A stretch of 64,000 nucleotides of DNA from Saccharopolyspora erythraea. GTDB lineage: Bacteria; Actinomycetota; Actinomycetes; Mycobacteriales; Pseudonocardiaceae. This document shows positions 32,160 through 41,296 of the stretch, one piece after another. The notes beneath the pieces are model-generated. The model was given only the letters and a program-made list of their open reading frames with translations. It made no database searches and had not been told where the DNA came from. Numbering within the stretch: position 1 is the stretch's first letter; the number at the start of each line of letters is the position of its first letter. The translations under genes were made by a program, and so were the position numbers. The DNA lies in assembly GCF_018141105.1 (NCBI RefSeq), contig NZ_CP054839.1, positions 8,063,411 to 8,127,410 on the forward strand. Reading direction: 5' to 3'.

Positions 32160-32873
32160 CTAGATGCGCTCGAAGATCAGGTCGTGGACCACGCGGCCCT
32201 CGTCGTGGGCGCGGTTCTCGAACTTCGTCACCGGCCGCCAGTCCGGACGCGGGGCCCACCCACCCGGCTCGTCGGCGTAGCGGTTGTGCAGCAGCGGCTG
32301 GTCCTGGCAGACCTCGAGCATCTGCTCGGCGTAGTTCTCCCAGTCCGTCGCCATGTGCAGCACACCGCCCGGTGCCAGCCGGGAGGTGATCAGCTCGACC
32401 GAGGCGTCCTGGACCAGCCTGCGCTTGTGGTGGCGCTTCTTCGGCCACGGGTCCGGGAAGTAGATCCGCACCTCCGACAGCGACCCTGGCTCGACGTGGT
32501 CGCGCAGCAGGACGATCGCGTCGCCGCGCAGCAGCCGCAGGTTGGTCAGCTCCAGCTTCTCGGCGCGCAGCATGAGCTGGGCCAGACCGGGCTTGTAGAC
32601 CTCGATGGCCAGGTAGTTGGCCTCGGGCGCGACGGCCGCGAGCTGAGCGGTGGTCTCGCCCATGCCCGAACCGATCTCCAGCACCACCGGCGCCCGGCGG
32701 CCGAACCACGACGTGGTGTCGAGCGGGCCTTCCGGCAGCGCGGTGACCTCGGCGCCGAGATCCGGCCAGTACTGGTCCCAGGCCCGCTGCTGGCCGCTCG
32801 TCATGCGCTCGCCGCGCTGGACGTAGCTGACGACCGTACGACGAAACGGAACCTGCTGGTCAGAGGCATTCAC
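32160..32873 (-). CDS. trmB: tRNA (guanine-N7-)-methyltransferase TrmB, 237 aa
   Basis: SAM-dependent enzyme that makes m7G46 in tRNA. Motif I is VVLEIGSGMGETTAQLA; the tRNA-methyltransferase hallmark IYFPDPWPKKRHHKRRLVQ is complete, followed by GGVLHMATDWENYAEQML and a C-terminal TKFENRAHDEGRVVHDLIF. The start GTG 32873 (VNASDQQVPFRRTVVSYVQR) is chosen by homology; the frame is open to 32996. Usually a single chromosomal core gene, and near pckG in mycobacteria as here. Confidence 0.95.
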   Translation of the reverse strand: MNASDQQVPFRRTVVSYVQRGERMTSGQQRAWDQYWPDLGAEVTALPEGPLDTTSWFGRRAPVVLEIGSGMGETTAQLAAVAPEANYLAIEVYKPGLAQLMLRAEKLELTNLRLLRGDAIVLLRDHVEPGSLSEVRIYFPDPWPKKRHHKRRLVQDASVELITSRLAPGGVLHMATDWENYAEQMLEVCQDQPLLHNRYADEPGGWAPRPDWRPVTKFENRAHDEGRVVHDLIFERI

Positions 32874-33084
32874 GAGGAGCCAGTATCGCAAACCGCCGAT
32901 GGTGGGCGGCCATTGCCCGCCGGGCCGCGAGGACGCACGCCGGACGGCGTCGGCCTGGACGGTGGCCGTCCGGCCGGCTCCGGCAGCCGACCTCACCGCC
33001 CGTCTGGACGGCCTGCCCGCACGCTGTCGCCCGGCAATGCACCGGCCCGTGTGGCCGGCCGGCTCGGGACGGACGCCGCTGCTG

Positions 33085-33672
33085 TCACCACGACTCGATC
33101 TGCGGCAACGCCGAGAGCAGACCGGGAGCCCGGTCCACCGGCACCGGCAGCGGGGAGGTGTCGCGGTGCGCGGCGAAGACGTGGACCCAGCCGGGGTGCT
33201 GGTCGGTGAACAGCACCGTCGTGGGCGCCTTCATCGGGCCGCGGTCGGACGGGCCGTACTCCCAGTAGCCGATCTCGCCGAGCGCGCGCCACGGCACGAA
33301 CACCCAGCCGGGACGACCCGTCAGCAGGGTGTGGACCTCGTCCTCGAACTCGAACGCCTTGGCCCGGGACGGCAGCTCGCCGCGGTCCAGCGCCCGCAGC
33401 CACCACGGCGCGGGCAGCCGCCGCTGCGCCCCCTGGAGCCTGCGGAACAGTTCCAGCACCTGCTCCTCGGGGGCGGTGTGGACCCAGCTGTTGCGCAGCG
33501 CCGCCGGCCGGGCCGGCTCGTCGGCGAGCGGATGGATCTCGGTCGCCAGCGACCACTCCAGGCGCGGCACCGGCTCCAGGTGCACGTCGGTCCCGGGTCG
33601 CGGGTGCTGCCGGCTCCGTGGTGCCTGGACCGGTTGTGCCTGCGCAGTCGGACGTTCAGCGGAACGCACCAT
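33085..33672 (-). CDS. Conserved hypothetical protein, 195 aa
   Basis: No recognised domain. After a basic N-terminal stretch (about 40 residues, Pro/Arg/Gln-rich) there is a folded-looking part with RPAALRNSWVHTAPEEQVLELFRRLQ, WWLRALDRGELPSRAKAFEFEDEVHTLL and HVFAAHRDTSPLPVPVDRAPGLL. No signal peptide or membrane helix. ATG 33672 has GGGGTGGG upstream; the frame is open to 33747. Upstream of trmB on the same strand after 211 bases; divergent from the stress protein gene. Confidence 0.6.
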   Translation of the reverse strand: MVRSAERPTAQAQPVQAPRSRQHPRPGTDVHLEPVPRLEWSLATEIHPLADEPARPAALRNSWVHTAPEEQVLELFRRLQGAQRRLPAPWWLRALDRGELPSRAKAFEFEDEVHTLLTGRPGWVFVPWRALGEIGYWEYGPSDRGPMKAPTTVLFTDQHPGWVHVFAAHRDTSPLPVPVDRAPGLLSALPQIESW

Positions 33673-33802
33673 TTGCCCACCCCATCTGCTGTTGAGAAGG
33701 TCGCGAGCACACCGCGTGGGTGGCTCCCGAACGGCGCATGCCCCCAAGCGACGCTGGTTCGGGACAAAACGTTCTACCCATCCATTACCACTGGGGCGCC
33801 AG

Positions 33803-33839
33803 AACGTGACACTTCGTGCACAATTGTGTCCAACGTCAC
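33803..33839. promoter_or_regulatory. Nested dyad in the stress-protein promoter region
   Basis: CACAATTGTG at 33819-33828 is a perfect 10-bp palindrome inside a larger GTGAC (33806-33810) ... GTCAC (33835-33839) pair. The segment is unusually AT-rich for this window and lies about 75-110 bases upstream of the universal stress protein start and within the divergent gap. Candidate operator; regulator unknown. Confidence 0.4.
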
Positions 33840-33913
33840 AACTTCACAACTCGTTGGGGATGCAACCGGCAACTCGGCTCGACAAGCCGGGCGCTGGACG
33901 TTGAAGTGGGGAT

Positions 33914-34378
33914 GTGGACCACACGATGCAACGAGTCGAGATCGACGGCGGGGTCGCCGTCGGGGTGGACAGCTCGGCCTCGTCGGTGCGCGCGCTGCTG
34001 TTGGCCGCCGAGGAGGCCAAGCGGCGGGAGACCGTGCTGCACGTGGTGCGAGCGTGGAGCATGCGGACGGCGCCGCGACCGGAGGAGTGTCCGCCCGGGA
34101 CGGTGCCCAGCACCGAGCAGTACCAGCAGGCGGTCATCGCCGACACCCAGCGGATCGTCGACAGCAAGCTGGGTTCCGAGCCCCAGGTGCCGGTCGAGCT
34201 CCACATAGTGCACTCGCCGTCACCGCAGGCGCTGCTCTCGGCCTCTCGCGGCGCCGACCTGCTCGTGGTCGGCCACCGCGGCCGGGGCGGGTTCGCCGGG
34301 CTGATGCTCGGCTCGGTCGCCGAGCAGGTCGTGCGGCACGCGGCGTGCCCGGTGCTGGTGGTCCGCCCGAACATCTAG
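33914..34378 (+). CDS. Universal stress protein (UspA family), 154 aa
   Basis: Single Usp domain: VAVGVDSSASSVRALLLAAEEAKRR at the N terminus, and the nucleotide-binding C-terminal motif GHRGRGGFAGLMLGSVAEQV, close to the ATP-binding G-2x-G-9x-G-(S/T) form. Such proteins bind ATP and act in dormancy or hypoxia in actinobacteria. GTG 33914 or ATG 33926 may start it. The promoter region has a strong dyad; a hairpin follows at 34521. Confidence 0.85.
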   Translation: MDHTMQRVEIDGGVAVGVDSSASSVRALLLAAEEAKRRETVLHVVRAWSMRTAPRPEECPPGTVPSTEQYQQAVIADTQRIVDSKLGSEPQVPVELHIVHSPSPQALLSASRGADLLVVGHRGRGGFAGLMLGSVAEQVVRHAACPVLVVRPNI

Positions 34379-34472
34379 GGCGCGGCCGGAACGGAGCGGG
34401 CGCCGGAGGCGGTCGGCTCGCCCTGGAGGAGCCCTGGAGAACCCCGCCTGGGACGCCCTGACAGCCACCGCT

Positions 34473-34518
34473 TCGAAGAGGCCCTGGACAGCCCCGCCTC
34501 GAAGAGGCCCTGGACAGC
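34473..34518. repeat. Two copies of a 20-bp direct repeat
   Basis: TCGAAGAGGCCCTGGACAGC at 34473-34492 and 34499-34518, six bases apart, with shorter related CCCTGGA runs just upstream (from about 34420). Probably a small tandem expansion next to the terminator; only two good copies. Confidence 0.55.
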
Positions 34519-34520
34519 AC

Positions 34521-34558
34521 AGGGCCCGGGCCATCCCCCGAATGACAGCCCGGGCCCT
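34521..34558 (+). terminator. Hairpin downstream of the universal stress protein
   Basis: Perfect 11-bp stem AGGGCCCGGGC / GCCCGGGCCCT with a 16-base loop, about 140 bases after the stress protein stop. Confidence 0.5.
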
Positions 34559-34854
34559 CCCCCGTCCCGACCGCGGCGCCCCCGAGCGCTTGTGCAGTCG
34601 GTCGATCCTGTTGTGCGTGCCGGGCGCGTGCCCGGCTCCACCACCGACCGGTCAGGACGTCCACATCGGACGTCTTCCACCGGATCGGTACCGGCGTGTC
34701 GCGCGGCGCTGCCGCGGACGATGCTTTGCGGAGATCCTATCGGTTGACGTGACCAGCCTCTCGGCCGGGAGGGGTAACGTTTCGTTATCTCCGGCCCCAT
34801 CAGGGATTTCGGCGAAGTTGATCTCGCGCTTCACCCCGATCACATCCGGCCTGG

Positions 34855-35577
34855 TCAGGCGTCCCGCCGGTTGGCCACCGCGAGCGCGGCGGCCAGCACC
34901 GCGAACACGATCGCGGCGAAGTAGGCCAGCGATCCCCACGGCCCGAACGGCATGGGGGAGCCGAACGGGGAGCTCTCCGATAGGAAGTGGTTGGCGTTGG
35001 TGAAGGGCATCCAGCGCTGGATGTCGGCACCGATGTTCGGGATCGCCGCCACCAGGTTCTCGACCAGCATGGACCAGATCAGCATGATGGTGATCGCGCC
35101 CGCGCTCTGGCGGACCAGCACGCCCACGGCGACCGCGAAGACCGCGCACAGCGCGAAGACCAGGCCGACCCCGGCCACCAGCCGCCAGTCCTCCGCCGTG
35201 GCCAGCTCCATGCCCGCGGGGGCGACCACCTTGGCCACCAGCCACGAACCGAACGCGGCCACCTCGCCGACGACGAGCGCCAGCAGCGCGACCACCGTCG
35301 TCTTCGCCAGCAGCGCCGCGGTGCGGTTGGGCACCGCCTGGAACGTCGAGCGGATGGTCCCGAACCGGTACTCGGTGGTGACCGCGAGCGCGGCCATCAC
35401 CATCACGACCATCTGCCCGAACTGGGAGCCCTGCTGGCTCATCGACAGCGTCGGGTTTTCGATGTTGGCCACGAACAGCCAGCCGAAGCCGATGGTCAGG
35501 CCGAGCGCGACGATCGTGCACCACCACGGCGAGCGGGTGGAGAACAGCTTGATGCGTTCAACTGCGAGCAGTGTCAT
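34855..35577 (-). CDS. ABC-2 type transporter permease, 240 aa
   Basis: Six predicted helices; begins MTLLAVERIKLFSTRSPWW, typical of ABC-2 permeases, with the extracytoplasmic gate segment TTEYRFGTIRSTFQAVPNR after helix 2. It follows the ATPase gene with a single base between stop and start, so they form one exporter. Substrate unknown; drug or peptide export or envelope function likely. Confidence 0.85.
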   Translation of the reverse strand: MTLLAVERIKLFSTRSPWWCTIVALGLTIGFGWLFVANIENPTLSMSQQGSQFGQMVVMVMAALAVTTEYRFGTIRSTFQAVPNRTAALLAKTTVVALLALVVGEVAAFGSWLVAKVVAPAGMELATAEDWRLVAGVGLVFALCAVFAVAVGVLVRQSAGAITIMLIWSMLVENLVAAIPNIGADIQRWMPFTNANHFLSESSPFGSPMPFGPWGSLAYFAAIVFAVLAAALAVANRRDA

Positions 35578-35578
35578 T

Positions 35579-36517
35579 TCACTTCCCTGCCGTGGTCAGC
35601 GCGGCGGCGCCGCCGAGGTCCGTCTGGTACTCCACCGCCTGGCTGGTGAGCTGCATGAAGGCCTCCTCCAGCGAGCCGCGCTGGGTGGTCAGCTCGTGCA
35701 GCACGATGCCGTTGCGGGCGGCGAGCTCGCCGAGCTGCTCGCTGGTGGCGTCGCCGACCAGCAGCGTGCCGTCCAGCGGCTGCTGGACGGTCAGCCCCTG
35801 CTCGTCCAGCAGCGCCCGCAGCTCCCCGGCCTGCGGGGTTCGCACCCGCACCGACGCGATGCTCGCCCCGTCGACGAACTCCTCGGTGCTGCACTGCGCG
35901 ATCAGCTCGCCGCGGCCGACGACGACCAGCTCCTCGGCCGTCAGCGACATCTCCGAGAGCAGGTGGCTGGACACGAAGACGGTGCGCCCCTCGGCGGCTA
36001 GGCCCTGCATGAACCGGCGGATCCAGTGGATGCCCTCCGGGTCCAGGCCGTTGACCGGCTCGTCGAACATCAGGATCTCCGGGTCGCCCAGCAGCGCGGC
36101 CGCGATCCCCAGCCGCTGCGACATGCCGAGCGAGAAGCCGCCGGCGCGCCGCTTGGCCACCTGCTCCAGCCCGACCATGGCCAGCACCTCGTCCACCCGG
36201 CTCAGCGGGAGGTCGTTGGACCGCGCGAGCCACTTGAGGTGGGCGTGCGCCGAGCGGTTCGGGTGCACCCACTTCGCGTCGATCAGCGCCCCGACCTTGC
36301 GCAGCGGGTGCTTGAGCTCCCGGTAGGGCATGCCGTCGATGAGCACCCGTCCCGACGTCGGCGCGTCGAGCCCGAGGATCATCCGCATCGTGGTCGACTT
36401 GCCCGCGCCGTTCGGCCCGAGGAACCCGGTGACCTTGCCCGGTTTCACGGTGAACGACAGGTCGTTGACCGCGACCGTCGAGCCGTATCGCTTGGTGAGG
36501 CCGGCAGCCTCGATCAT
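35579..36517 (-). CDS. ABC exporter ATP-binding protein, 312 aa
   Basis: ATPase with Walker A FLGPNGAGKSTTMRM, a degenerate signature FSLGMSQRLGIAAALLG in place of LSGGQ, Walker B ILMFDEPVNGLDPEG and switch FVSSHLLSEM, then a roughly 80-residue C-terminal domain typical of CcmA/DrrA exporters. ATG 36517 is preferred over GTG 36523 because GGGAG sits five bases upstream of it. Partner permease follows immediately. Confidence 0.9.
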   Translation of the reverse strand: MIEAAGLTKRYGSTVAVNDLSFTVKPGKVTGFLGPNGAGKSTTMRMILGLDAPTSGRVLIDGMPYRELKHPLRKVGALIDAKWVHPNRSAHAHLKWLARSNDLPLSRVDEVLAMVGLEQVAKRRAGGFSLGMSQRLGIAAALLGDPEILMFDEPVNGLDPEGIHWIRRFMQGLAAEGRTVFVSSHLLSEMSLTAEELVVVGRGELIAQCSTEEFVDGASIASVRVRTPQAGELRALLDEQGLTVQQPLDGTLLVGDATSEQLGELAARNGIVLHELTTQRGSLEEAFMQLTSQAVEYQTDLGGAAALTTAGK

Positions 36518-36655
36518 GATCACTCCCGTGAGCGGCGGCGTTCTCGCGATTTGCGGGGCCCACTCTGCCGGGCGCCGCCGGTGGCCGTCATCGGTCGATG
36601 GGCCAGAGCACAGTCGTCCTCAGGTCGTACTCGCGCGCCCGCGCGGTGACGGTCG

Positions 36656-36685
36656 TCTCAGGGTTTGCCCGCAGTACCCCTGAGA
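36656..36685 (-). terminator. Terminator-like hairpin after the HAD gene
   Basis: TCTCAGGG / CCCTGAGA, 8-bp stem with 14-base loop, 10 bases beyond the stop of the HAD phosphatase (minus strand), and upstream of the ABC ATPase. Confidence 0.5.
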
Positions 36686-36695
36686 ACAGGCGCGA

Positions 36696-37493
36696 TCAGC
36701 CGAAGATGCGGTTCAGCACGGTCGCCAGGCCGTCCTCGGAGACCGGGCCGGTGACCTCGTTCGCGGCGGCGTGCACGACGGCCGGTCCCTGGCCCATCGC
36801 CACGCCGTGCGCGGCCCACTCCAGCATCTCGATGTCGTTGTCGCCGTCACCCGCGGCGAAGGTGTCCTCGGCGGCGATGCCCAGCTCGGTGCGCAGCTTC
36901 TCCAGCGCCGAGCCCTTCGTCACACCGGCGGGCACGACCGTGACCCACGGCTCGTAGTGGTCGAGCGTGATCGTGCACGCCGGGAGCTCGACACCGCCCA
37001 TGACGTGGTGCACTTCCTCCGGGGCGTGGCCGACCCAGTTCGCGATCAGCCGCGGGACGGGCCGCGCGACCAGCTCGCCGAGCCCGGCGAGCTGCTGCGG
37101 TCCGTGCAACTCCTCCTCGTCGAACAGGCTGCTCACCAGGCTGCCCACGCCGACGCGCTCGGTCGCGTAGATCGCGCCCGGCAGGCGCTCGGAGAGCGCG
37201 GCGTGCACGGGCCCGGGGTCGAAGGTCTCCACCGCCAGGACCGAGCCGCCGGCCGCGTCCATCCGGACCGCGCCGTTGGAGCACAGCGCGACACCGCCGG
37301 AAAGGCCGAGCCCGGCCAGGATCGGCCGCGTGCCCAGCGTGGTCCTGCCGGTGGCGACCACGACCTGGGCTCCGCTGTCGACCGCCCGCCGCACGGCGGC
37401 CCGGACCACTTCGGAGACGGACTGGGTCTCGGGGTCGAGCAGGGTCCCGTCGACGTCGAGGGCGATCAGCTTGGGCTTCCAGGCGGAGGACAC
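36696..37493 (-). CDS. HAD-superfamily (Cof-type) phosphatase, 265 aa
   Basis: Class IIB HAD hydrolase. Motif I is LIALDVDGTLLDPE, motif II VVVATGRT, the conserved Lys in GVTKGSALEKL and motif III AAGDGDNDIEML. Members dephosphorylate sugar phosphates, nucleotides or flavin precursors. Starts with GTG 37493. A stand-alone gene between two other units, with a hairpin just after it. Confidence 0.9.
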   Translation of the reverse strand: MSSAWKPKLIALDVDGTLLDPETQSVSEVVRAAVRRAVDSGAQVVVATGRTTLGTRPILAGLGLSGGVALCSNGAVRMDAAGGSVLAVETFDPGPVHAALSERLPGAIYATERVGVGSLVSSLFDEEELHGPQQLAGLGELVARPVPRLIANWVGHAPEEVHHVMGGVELPACTITLDHYEPWVTVVPAGVTKGSALEKLRTELGIAAEDTFAAGDGDNDIEMLEWAAHGVAMGQGPAVVHAAANEVTGPVSEDGLATVLNRIFG

Positions 37494-37559
37494 CAGTGCA
37501 GGCTATGCGCGTCCGGCGCGTGCGCGCCCCGCGACGCGGCAGATCTCATAGTCGGCGCG

Positions 37560-38216
37560 TCACCGTTCACCGGGACGCACCAGTCCGGTCTCGTAGGCGA
37601 TCACCACGGCCTGCACCCGGTCGCGGATGTCCAGTTTGGACAGGATGCGGCCGACGTGGGTCTTGATGGTGGCCTCCGACAGGAACAGCCGCGACGCCAG
37701 CTCTGCGTTGGAGAGTCCCTTGGCGACCAGCACCAGCACCTCGCGCTCCCGCTCGGTGAGCACGTCCAGGACACCTGGGTCGCGCAGCTCGCCGCCGTCG
37801 CCGCCGAGGAAGCGGTCGAGCAGCCGCCTGGTCACGCTGGGCGAGACGACCGCGTCGCCGCTGGCGACCGAGCGCACCGCGGTGACCAGCCCGTCCGGCG
37901 GGGTGTCCTTGAGCAGGAAGCCGCTGGCCCCGCCGCGCAGCGCCGCCAGCGCGTACTCGTCGAGGTCGAAGGTGGTCATGACCAGGACCTTCGAGCTGCC
38001 CTCCGCGGCGATGCGCCGGGTGGCCTCCACACCGTCGACGACCGGCATCCGGACGTCCATCAGCACCACGTCCGGCCGCAGGCTCCTGGCCAGCTCCACG
38101 GCTTCCTCGCCGTTGCCCGCCTCGCCGACGACCTCCAGGTCGTCCTGCGACTCGAGCACCATGCGGAAGCCCATTCGCATGAGTTCCTGATCGTCCACAA
38201 GCAGGACACGAGCCAT
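37560..38216 (-). CDS. NarL/LuxR-type response regulator, 218 aa
   Basis: Receiver with Asp54 (VVLMDVRMPVVDG), Thr in VMTTFDLDEY, Lys in FLLKDTP, and a LuxR helix-turn-helix (LTEREREVLVLVAKGLSNAELASRL, then ATIKTHVGRIL). Ten bases after the histidine kinase gene stop on the same strand; the two are a second two-component system, related in type to the one at 23317-25754. Target unknown; the ABC exporter downstream (34855-36517) is a possible candidate by proximity. Confidence 0.92.
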   Translation of the reverse strand: MARVLLVDDQELMRMGFRMVLESQDDLEVVGEAGNGEEAVELARSLRPDVVLMDVRMPVVDGVEATRRIAAEGSSKVLVMTTFDLDEYALAALRGGASGFLLKDTPPDGLVTAVRSVASGDAVVSPSVTRRLLDRFLGGDGGELRDPGVLDVLTEREREVLVLVAKGLSNAELASRLFLSEATIKTHVGRILSKLDIRDRVQAVVIAYETGLVRPGER

Positions 38217-38226
38217 GTTCGCCAGC

Positions 38227-39411
38227 CTAACCACGGGGGAGCGGCAGCACCGCACGCACGCGCCAGCCGCCCTCGGTACGAGGTCCCGCGTGCAGCTCAC
38301 CGCCGTAGACGGTGGCCCGCTCGCGCATGCCGATGAGTCCGTTGCCGTTGGACACCGGCGTGGTCGCCTCCCGCCGCGCGCCGTCGTCGAGCACCTCGAT
38401 CTCGATCCGTTCCCCGTCGTTGGCGGCGTGCACCGCGGCCCGCACCGCGCGTCCGCCGTGCTTGAGCACGTTGGTGAGCGACTCCTGCGCTATGCGGTAG
38501 ACGGCGAGCCCGATGCCGGTCGGCAGCACCTCGAAGTCGCCGTCGAGCCGCAGCTCGACCGGGAGCCCGAGCCCGCGCACCCGGTCGGCGAGCTCGCGCA
38601 GGCCGGCCGCGGTGGGCTGCGGGGTGCGGCCGCCACCCTCGTCCGGGTTGCGCAGGACCTCCAGCAGGCCGCGCAGCTCCGACAGCGCGTCGCGGCCGGT
38701 CTCGCCGATGGTCCGCAGCGCCTTCTCCGCCATCTCCGGCTTGCTGCACAGGGCGAACGAGGCGCCGTCGGCCTGCGTGATCATCACGCTGACCGAGTGC
38801 GCGAGGACGTCGTGCAGCTCGCGGGCGATCCGGTTGCGCTCCTCGGCGACGGCGATCCGCGACTGCTGGTCCTGCTCGAACTCGAGGCGGCGCAGCCGCC
38901 GCTCCACCTCGGCGTTGTAGGCGCTGCGGGCGCCGACGAACTCGCCGAGCACCCAGCAGACGGCGGCGACCAGGACGTAGACGATCACCATCACGGTGAT
39001 CGCGTTGCCCCGGTCGTCGGACGATGGCGTCTTGAACAGGACTTGGGAGGCCACGACCACGGCGGCGAGGAACGTGTACAACGCGGCCGGTCGCCGGCCG
39101 GCATAGGCCACCAGCGTGTAGACGGCGACGCACACGGCCAGGCCCGCGGCCCGCACCATCGCGCCGTCCTGGGTGAGGACCATGAGCGCCAGGCCTGCGA
39201 GGACCACGTAGGCGGAGGACAGCGGCCACCGCCTGCGCATGCACAGCGGCACCACCGCCACCACACCGACGGCGGCGTAGAGCCACGGCGGGACACCCCG
39301 GTCCCCGACGGCCGCCAGCAGCTCGCTGAGGTCCAGGAGCAGGATGAGCGCGGCGATGGTGGAGTCGCCGACCACCGGATGCTCCCGCATCCACAGACTC
39401 AGCCTTCGCAC
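38227..39411 (-). CDS. Sensor histidine kinase (HisKA_3 type), 394 aa
   Basis: N-terminal half with about five membrane helices (18-155), linker coiled coil (RRLRRLEFEQDQQSRIAVAEERNRIA, in part), phosphoacceptor ARELHDVLAHSVSVM with His200, and HATPase_c at the C terminus (AQESLTNVLKHG, GNGLIGMRERATVYGG). GTG 39411 starts it; ATG at residue 8 is an alternative. Cognate to the adjacent response regulator. Confidence 0.9.
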   Translation of the reverse strand: MRRLSLWMREHPVVGDSTIAALILLLDLSELLAAVGDRGVPPWLYAAVGVVAVVPLCMRRRWPLSSAYVVLAGLALMVLTQDGAMVRAAGLAVCVAVYTLVAYAGRRPAALYTFLAAVVVASQVLFKTPSSDDRGNAITVMVIVYVLVAAVCWVLGEFVGARSAYNAEVERRLRRLEFEQDQQSRIAVAEERNRIARELHDVLAHSVSVMITQADGASFALCSKPEMAEKALRTIGETGRDALSELRGLLEVLRNPDEGGGRTPQPTAAGLRELADRVRGLGLPVELRLDGDFEVLPTGIGLAVYRIAQESLTNVLKHGGRAVRAAVHAANDGERIEIEVLDDGARREATTPVSNGNGLIGMRERATVYGGELHAGPRTEGGWRVRAVLPLPRG

Positions 39412-39735
39412 TCCGTCGAGGTTAGGCAGGACCCGCCCCTCCGGACGTCATCCTGGCGGCGACGGCGCCGTACACCTCTGGTCGTACGACGGAAGTAGAT
39501 CAACTCGGGTGGTGGCCGACGCCTGACAAGCGTTCAACCGCCGGCGGGTGCACGCGCCACGCTTGTCGATCGAGACCTCTCCACCGACCAGACAGGTGCT
39601 GGCGTCCCCCTCCGCCACCGTCCCGGAGCCCGCAACCGGGTTCGTCCAGATCGGCGCGACTGGCGCGCGGGCCGTGGCAGGATGTTGCGCACGCGCCGGC
39701 CGGCGCGGGTGTCGCCGCTGATCGAAAGGGCCGTG

Positions 39736-41292
39736 GTGGGTACGGGAACCGAGCATCAACACTGGCCCGGTCCGCTGTCGTCCGCCGTGGCCGCGCTTTG
39801 CACCGGGCTGCAGCCGCAGGTTTCCGAGCGCACCGCCGAGGGCTTCCGGGAGGTGCTGCGCCGGCTCTCCGCGCCGCTGCAGGTCGCGGTCGCCGGCCGG
39901 ATCAAGTCCGGCAAGTCCACGCTGGTCAACGCCCTGATCGGGCGCCGGGTCGCGCCGACGGACGTGGGTGAGTGCACCCGGCTGGTGACCCGCTTCCAGT
40001 ACGGCACCGTCGACCGGGTCGAGGTGGTGTTCCACGACGGCGGCAAGCAGGCCATCCCGTTCGACGCCGACGGCGGCATCCCCGCCGACCTGGGCATCGA
40101 CCTCGAGAAGATCTCCCACCTCGAGGCCTACCTCACCAACGCGGTGCTGCGCGACCTCACCGTGATCGACACCCCCGGCCTCGGGTCACTGGACGCCGCG
40201 TCGGTCGCCCGCACCGAGGAGCTGCTGGGCACCAGGCGCGGCGACGACGACGCGGGCGACGACGACCTCGACCCGGTCTCGCGCAACGCCGTCGCGGGCG
40301 CCGAGGCCGTCCTCTACGTCGTGACCCAGGCGGTGCGCGCCGACGACCAGCAGGCCCTGGCGTCCTTCACCGCCGCCACCGCCAGCCGGGAGGCCGGGCC
40401 GGTCAACGCCATCGCGGTGCTGAACAAGGCCGACACCATCGAGCCCGACTCGGTGTCGGAGTCCGGCGGCGACGTGTGGACCGCGGCGAAGCTGATCGCC
40501 GACAAGCAGGCCCACCTGCTCAAGCCGCGCGTCGCCGACGTGCTCCCGGTGATCGGCCTGCTCGCCGAGACCACCGAGACCGGCGGGTTCACCTCCGCCG
40601 ACGCCGACGCGCTGCGCCAGCTCGCGGCGCTGGACGAGGTCACCCGCGAGACGCTGCTGATGTCGGCGGACCTGTTCACCAGCTGGGACTGCGACGTGCC
40701 CGCCGGGGTGCGGAGCCGGCTGCTGGAGCGGATGGACCTCTACGGCATCCGGCACGCGCTGGCCGCGATCGGCGCCGAGCCCGAGATCACCGCGGGCGAC
40801 CTGCGCCGCAGGCTGCTGGACTCCTCCGGTCTGGCCGGGGTGATGAGCAGGCTCGACTCGGTGTTCCGCGCCCGTGCCGACGGGATCAAGGCCGCCGCCG
40901 CGCTGGCGTCGGTCACCGCCCTCGCGCACGCCTCCGGCGACCAGGGTGAACGCCAGCGCGTCCACGACGGGATCGAGGTGCTGCTCGCCAAGCCCGAAGC
41001 CCACCAGCTCCGCCTGCTGGAGGCGCTGACGCTGGTCGCCTCCGGCGCGGTGGAGATGCCCGAGGACCTCGCCGAGGAGGTCATGCGGGTCGGCAGCGCC
41101 TCCGACGTCGGCGAGCAGCTGGGGCTGCCCGGCCGCGGCAGGCAGGAGCTGACCGACTACGCGTTGGAGCGCGCGGGCTGGTGGCGCTCGTTCTCGTCGT
41201 TCGGGGCGACGCCGGCGCAGAGCCGGATCGCCCACGTCGTGCACCGCGCCTACTTCCTGATCTGGCAGCAGTTGCGGGCGCAGGGGGCGTGA
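39736..41292 (+). CDS. Dynamin-like GTPase (IniA-like), about 518 aa
   Basis: Bacterial dynamin-superfamily protein. GTPase motifs: P loop AGRIKSGKSTLVNALIG, switch G3 VIDTPGLGS and G4 NKADTI. The rest is helical, without an obvious membrane segment, resembling IniA of the isoniazid-inducible iniBAC operon, which remodels membrane. GTG 39736 follows AAAGGG; ATG at 39682 in the same frame would add 18 Arg-rich residues. It is followed by a GrpE-like gene and a second dynamin, at 4- and 28-base spacings, so they probably function together. Confidence 0.85.
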   Translation: MGTGTEHQHWPGPLSSAVAALCTGLQPQVSERTAEGFREVLRRLSAPLQVAVAGRIKSGKSTLVNALIGRRVAPTDVGECTRLVTRFQYGTVDRVEVVFHDGGKQAIPFDADGGIPADLGIDLEKISHLEAYLTNAVLRDLTVIDTPGLGSLDAASVARTEELLGTRRGDDDAGDDDLDPVSRNAVAGAEAVLYVVTQAVRADDQQALASFTAATASREAGPVNAIAVLNKADTIEPDSVSESGGDVWTAAKLIADKQAHLLKPRVADVLPVIGLLAETTETGGFTSADADALRQLAALDEVTRETLLMSADLFTSWDCDVPAGVRSRLLERMDLYGIRHALAAIGAEPEITAGDLRRRLLDSSGLAGVMSRLDSVFRARADGIKAAAALASVTALAHASGDQGERQRVHDGIEVLLAKPEAHQLRLLEALTLVASGAVEMPEDLAEEVMRVGSASDVGEQLGLPGRGRQELTDYALERAGWWRSFSSFGATPAQSRIAHVVHRAYFLIWQQLRAQGA

Positions 41293-41296
41293 GGGG

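Larger units (their letters stand above)
34379..34854. other. Non-coding gap with short repeats
   Basis: 476 bases between the stress protein and the convergent ABC permease. It holds the direct repeat at 34473-34518 and the hairpin at 34521-34558 (both listed). 34690-34800 is more AT-rich. No credible gene. Confidence 0.5.

Noticed and set aside
34473-34518. CRISPR-like direct repeats
   Set aside because: Only two full copies with a six-base spacer and no cas genes; a simple tandem duplication.
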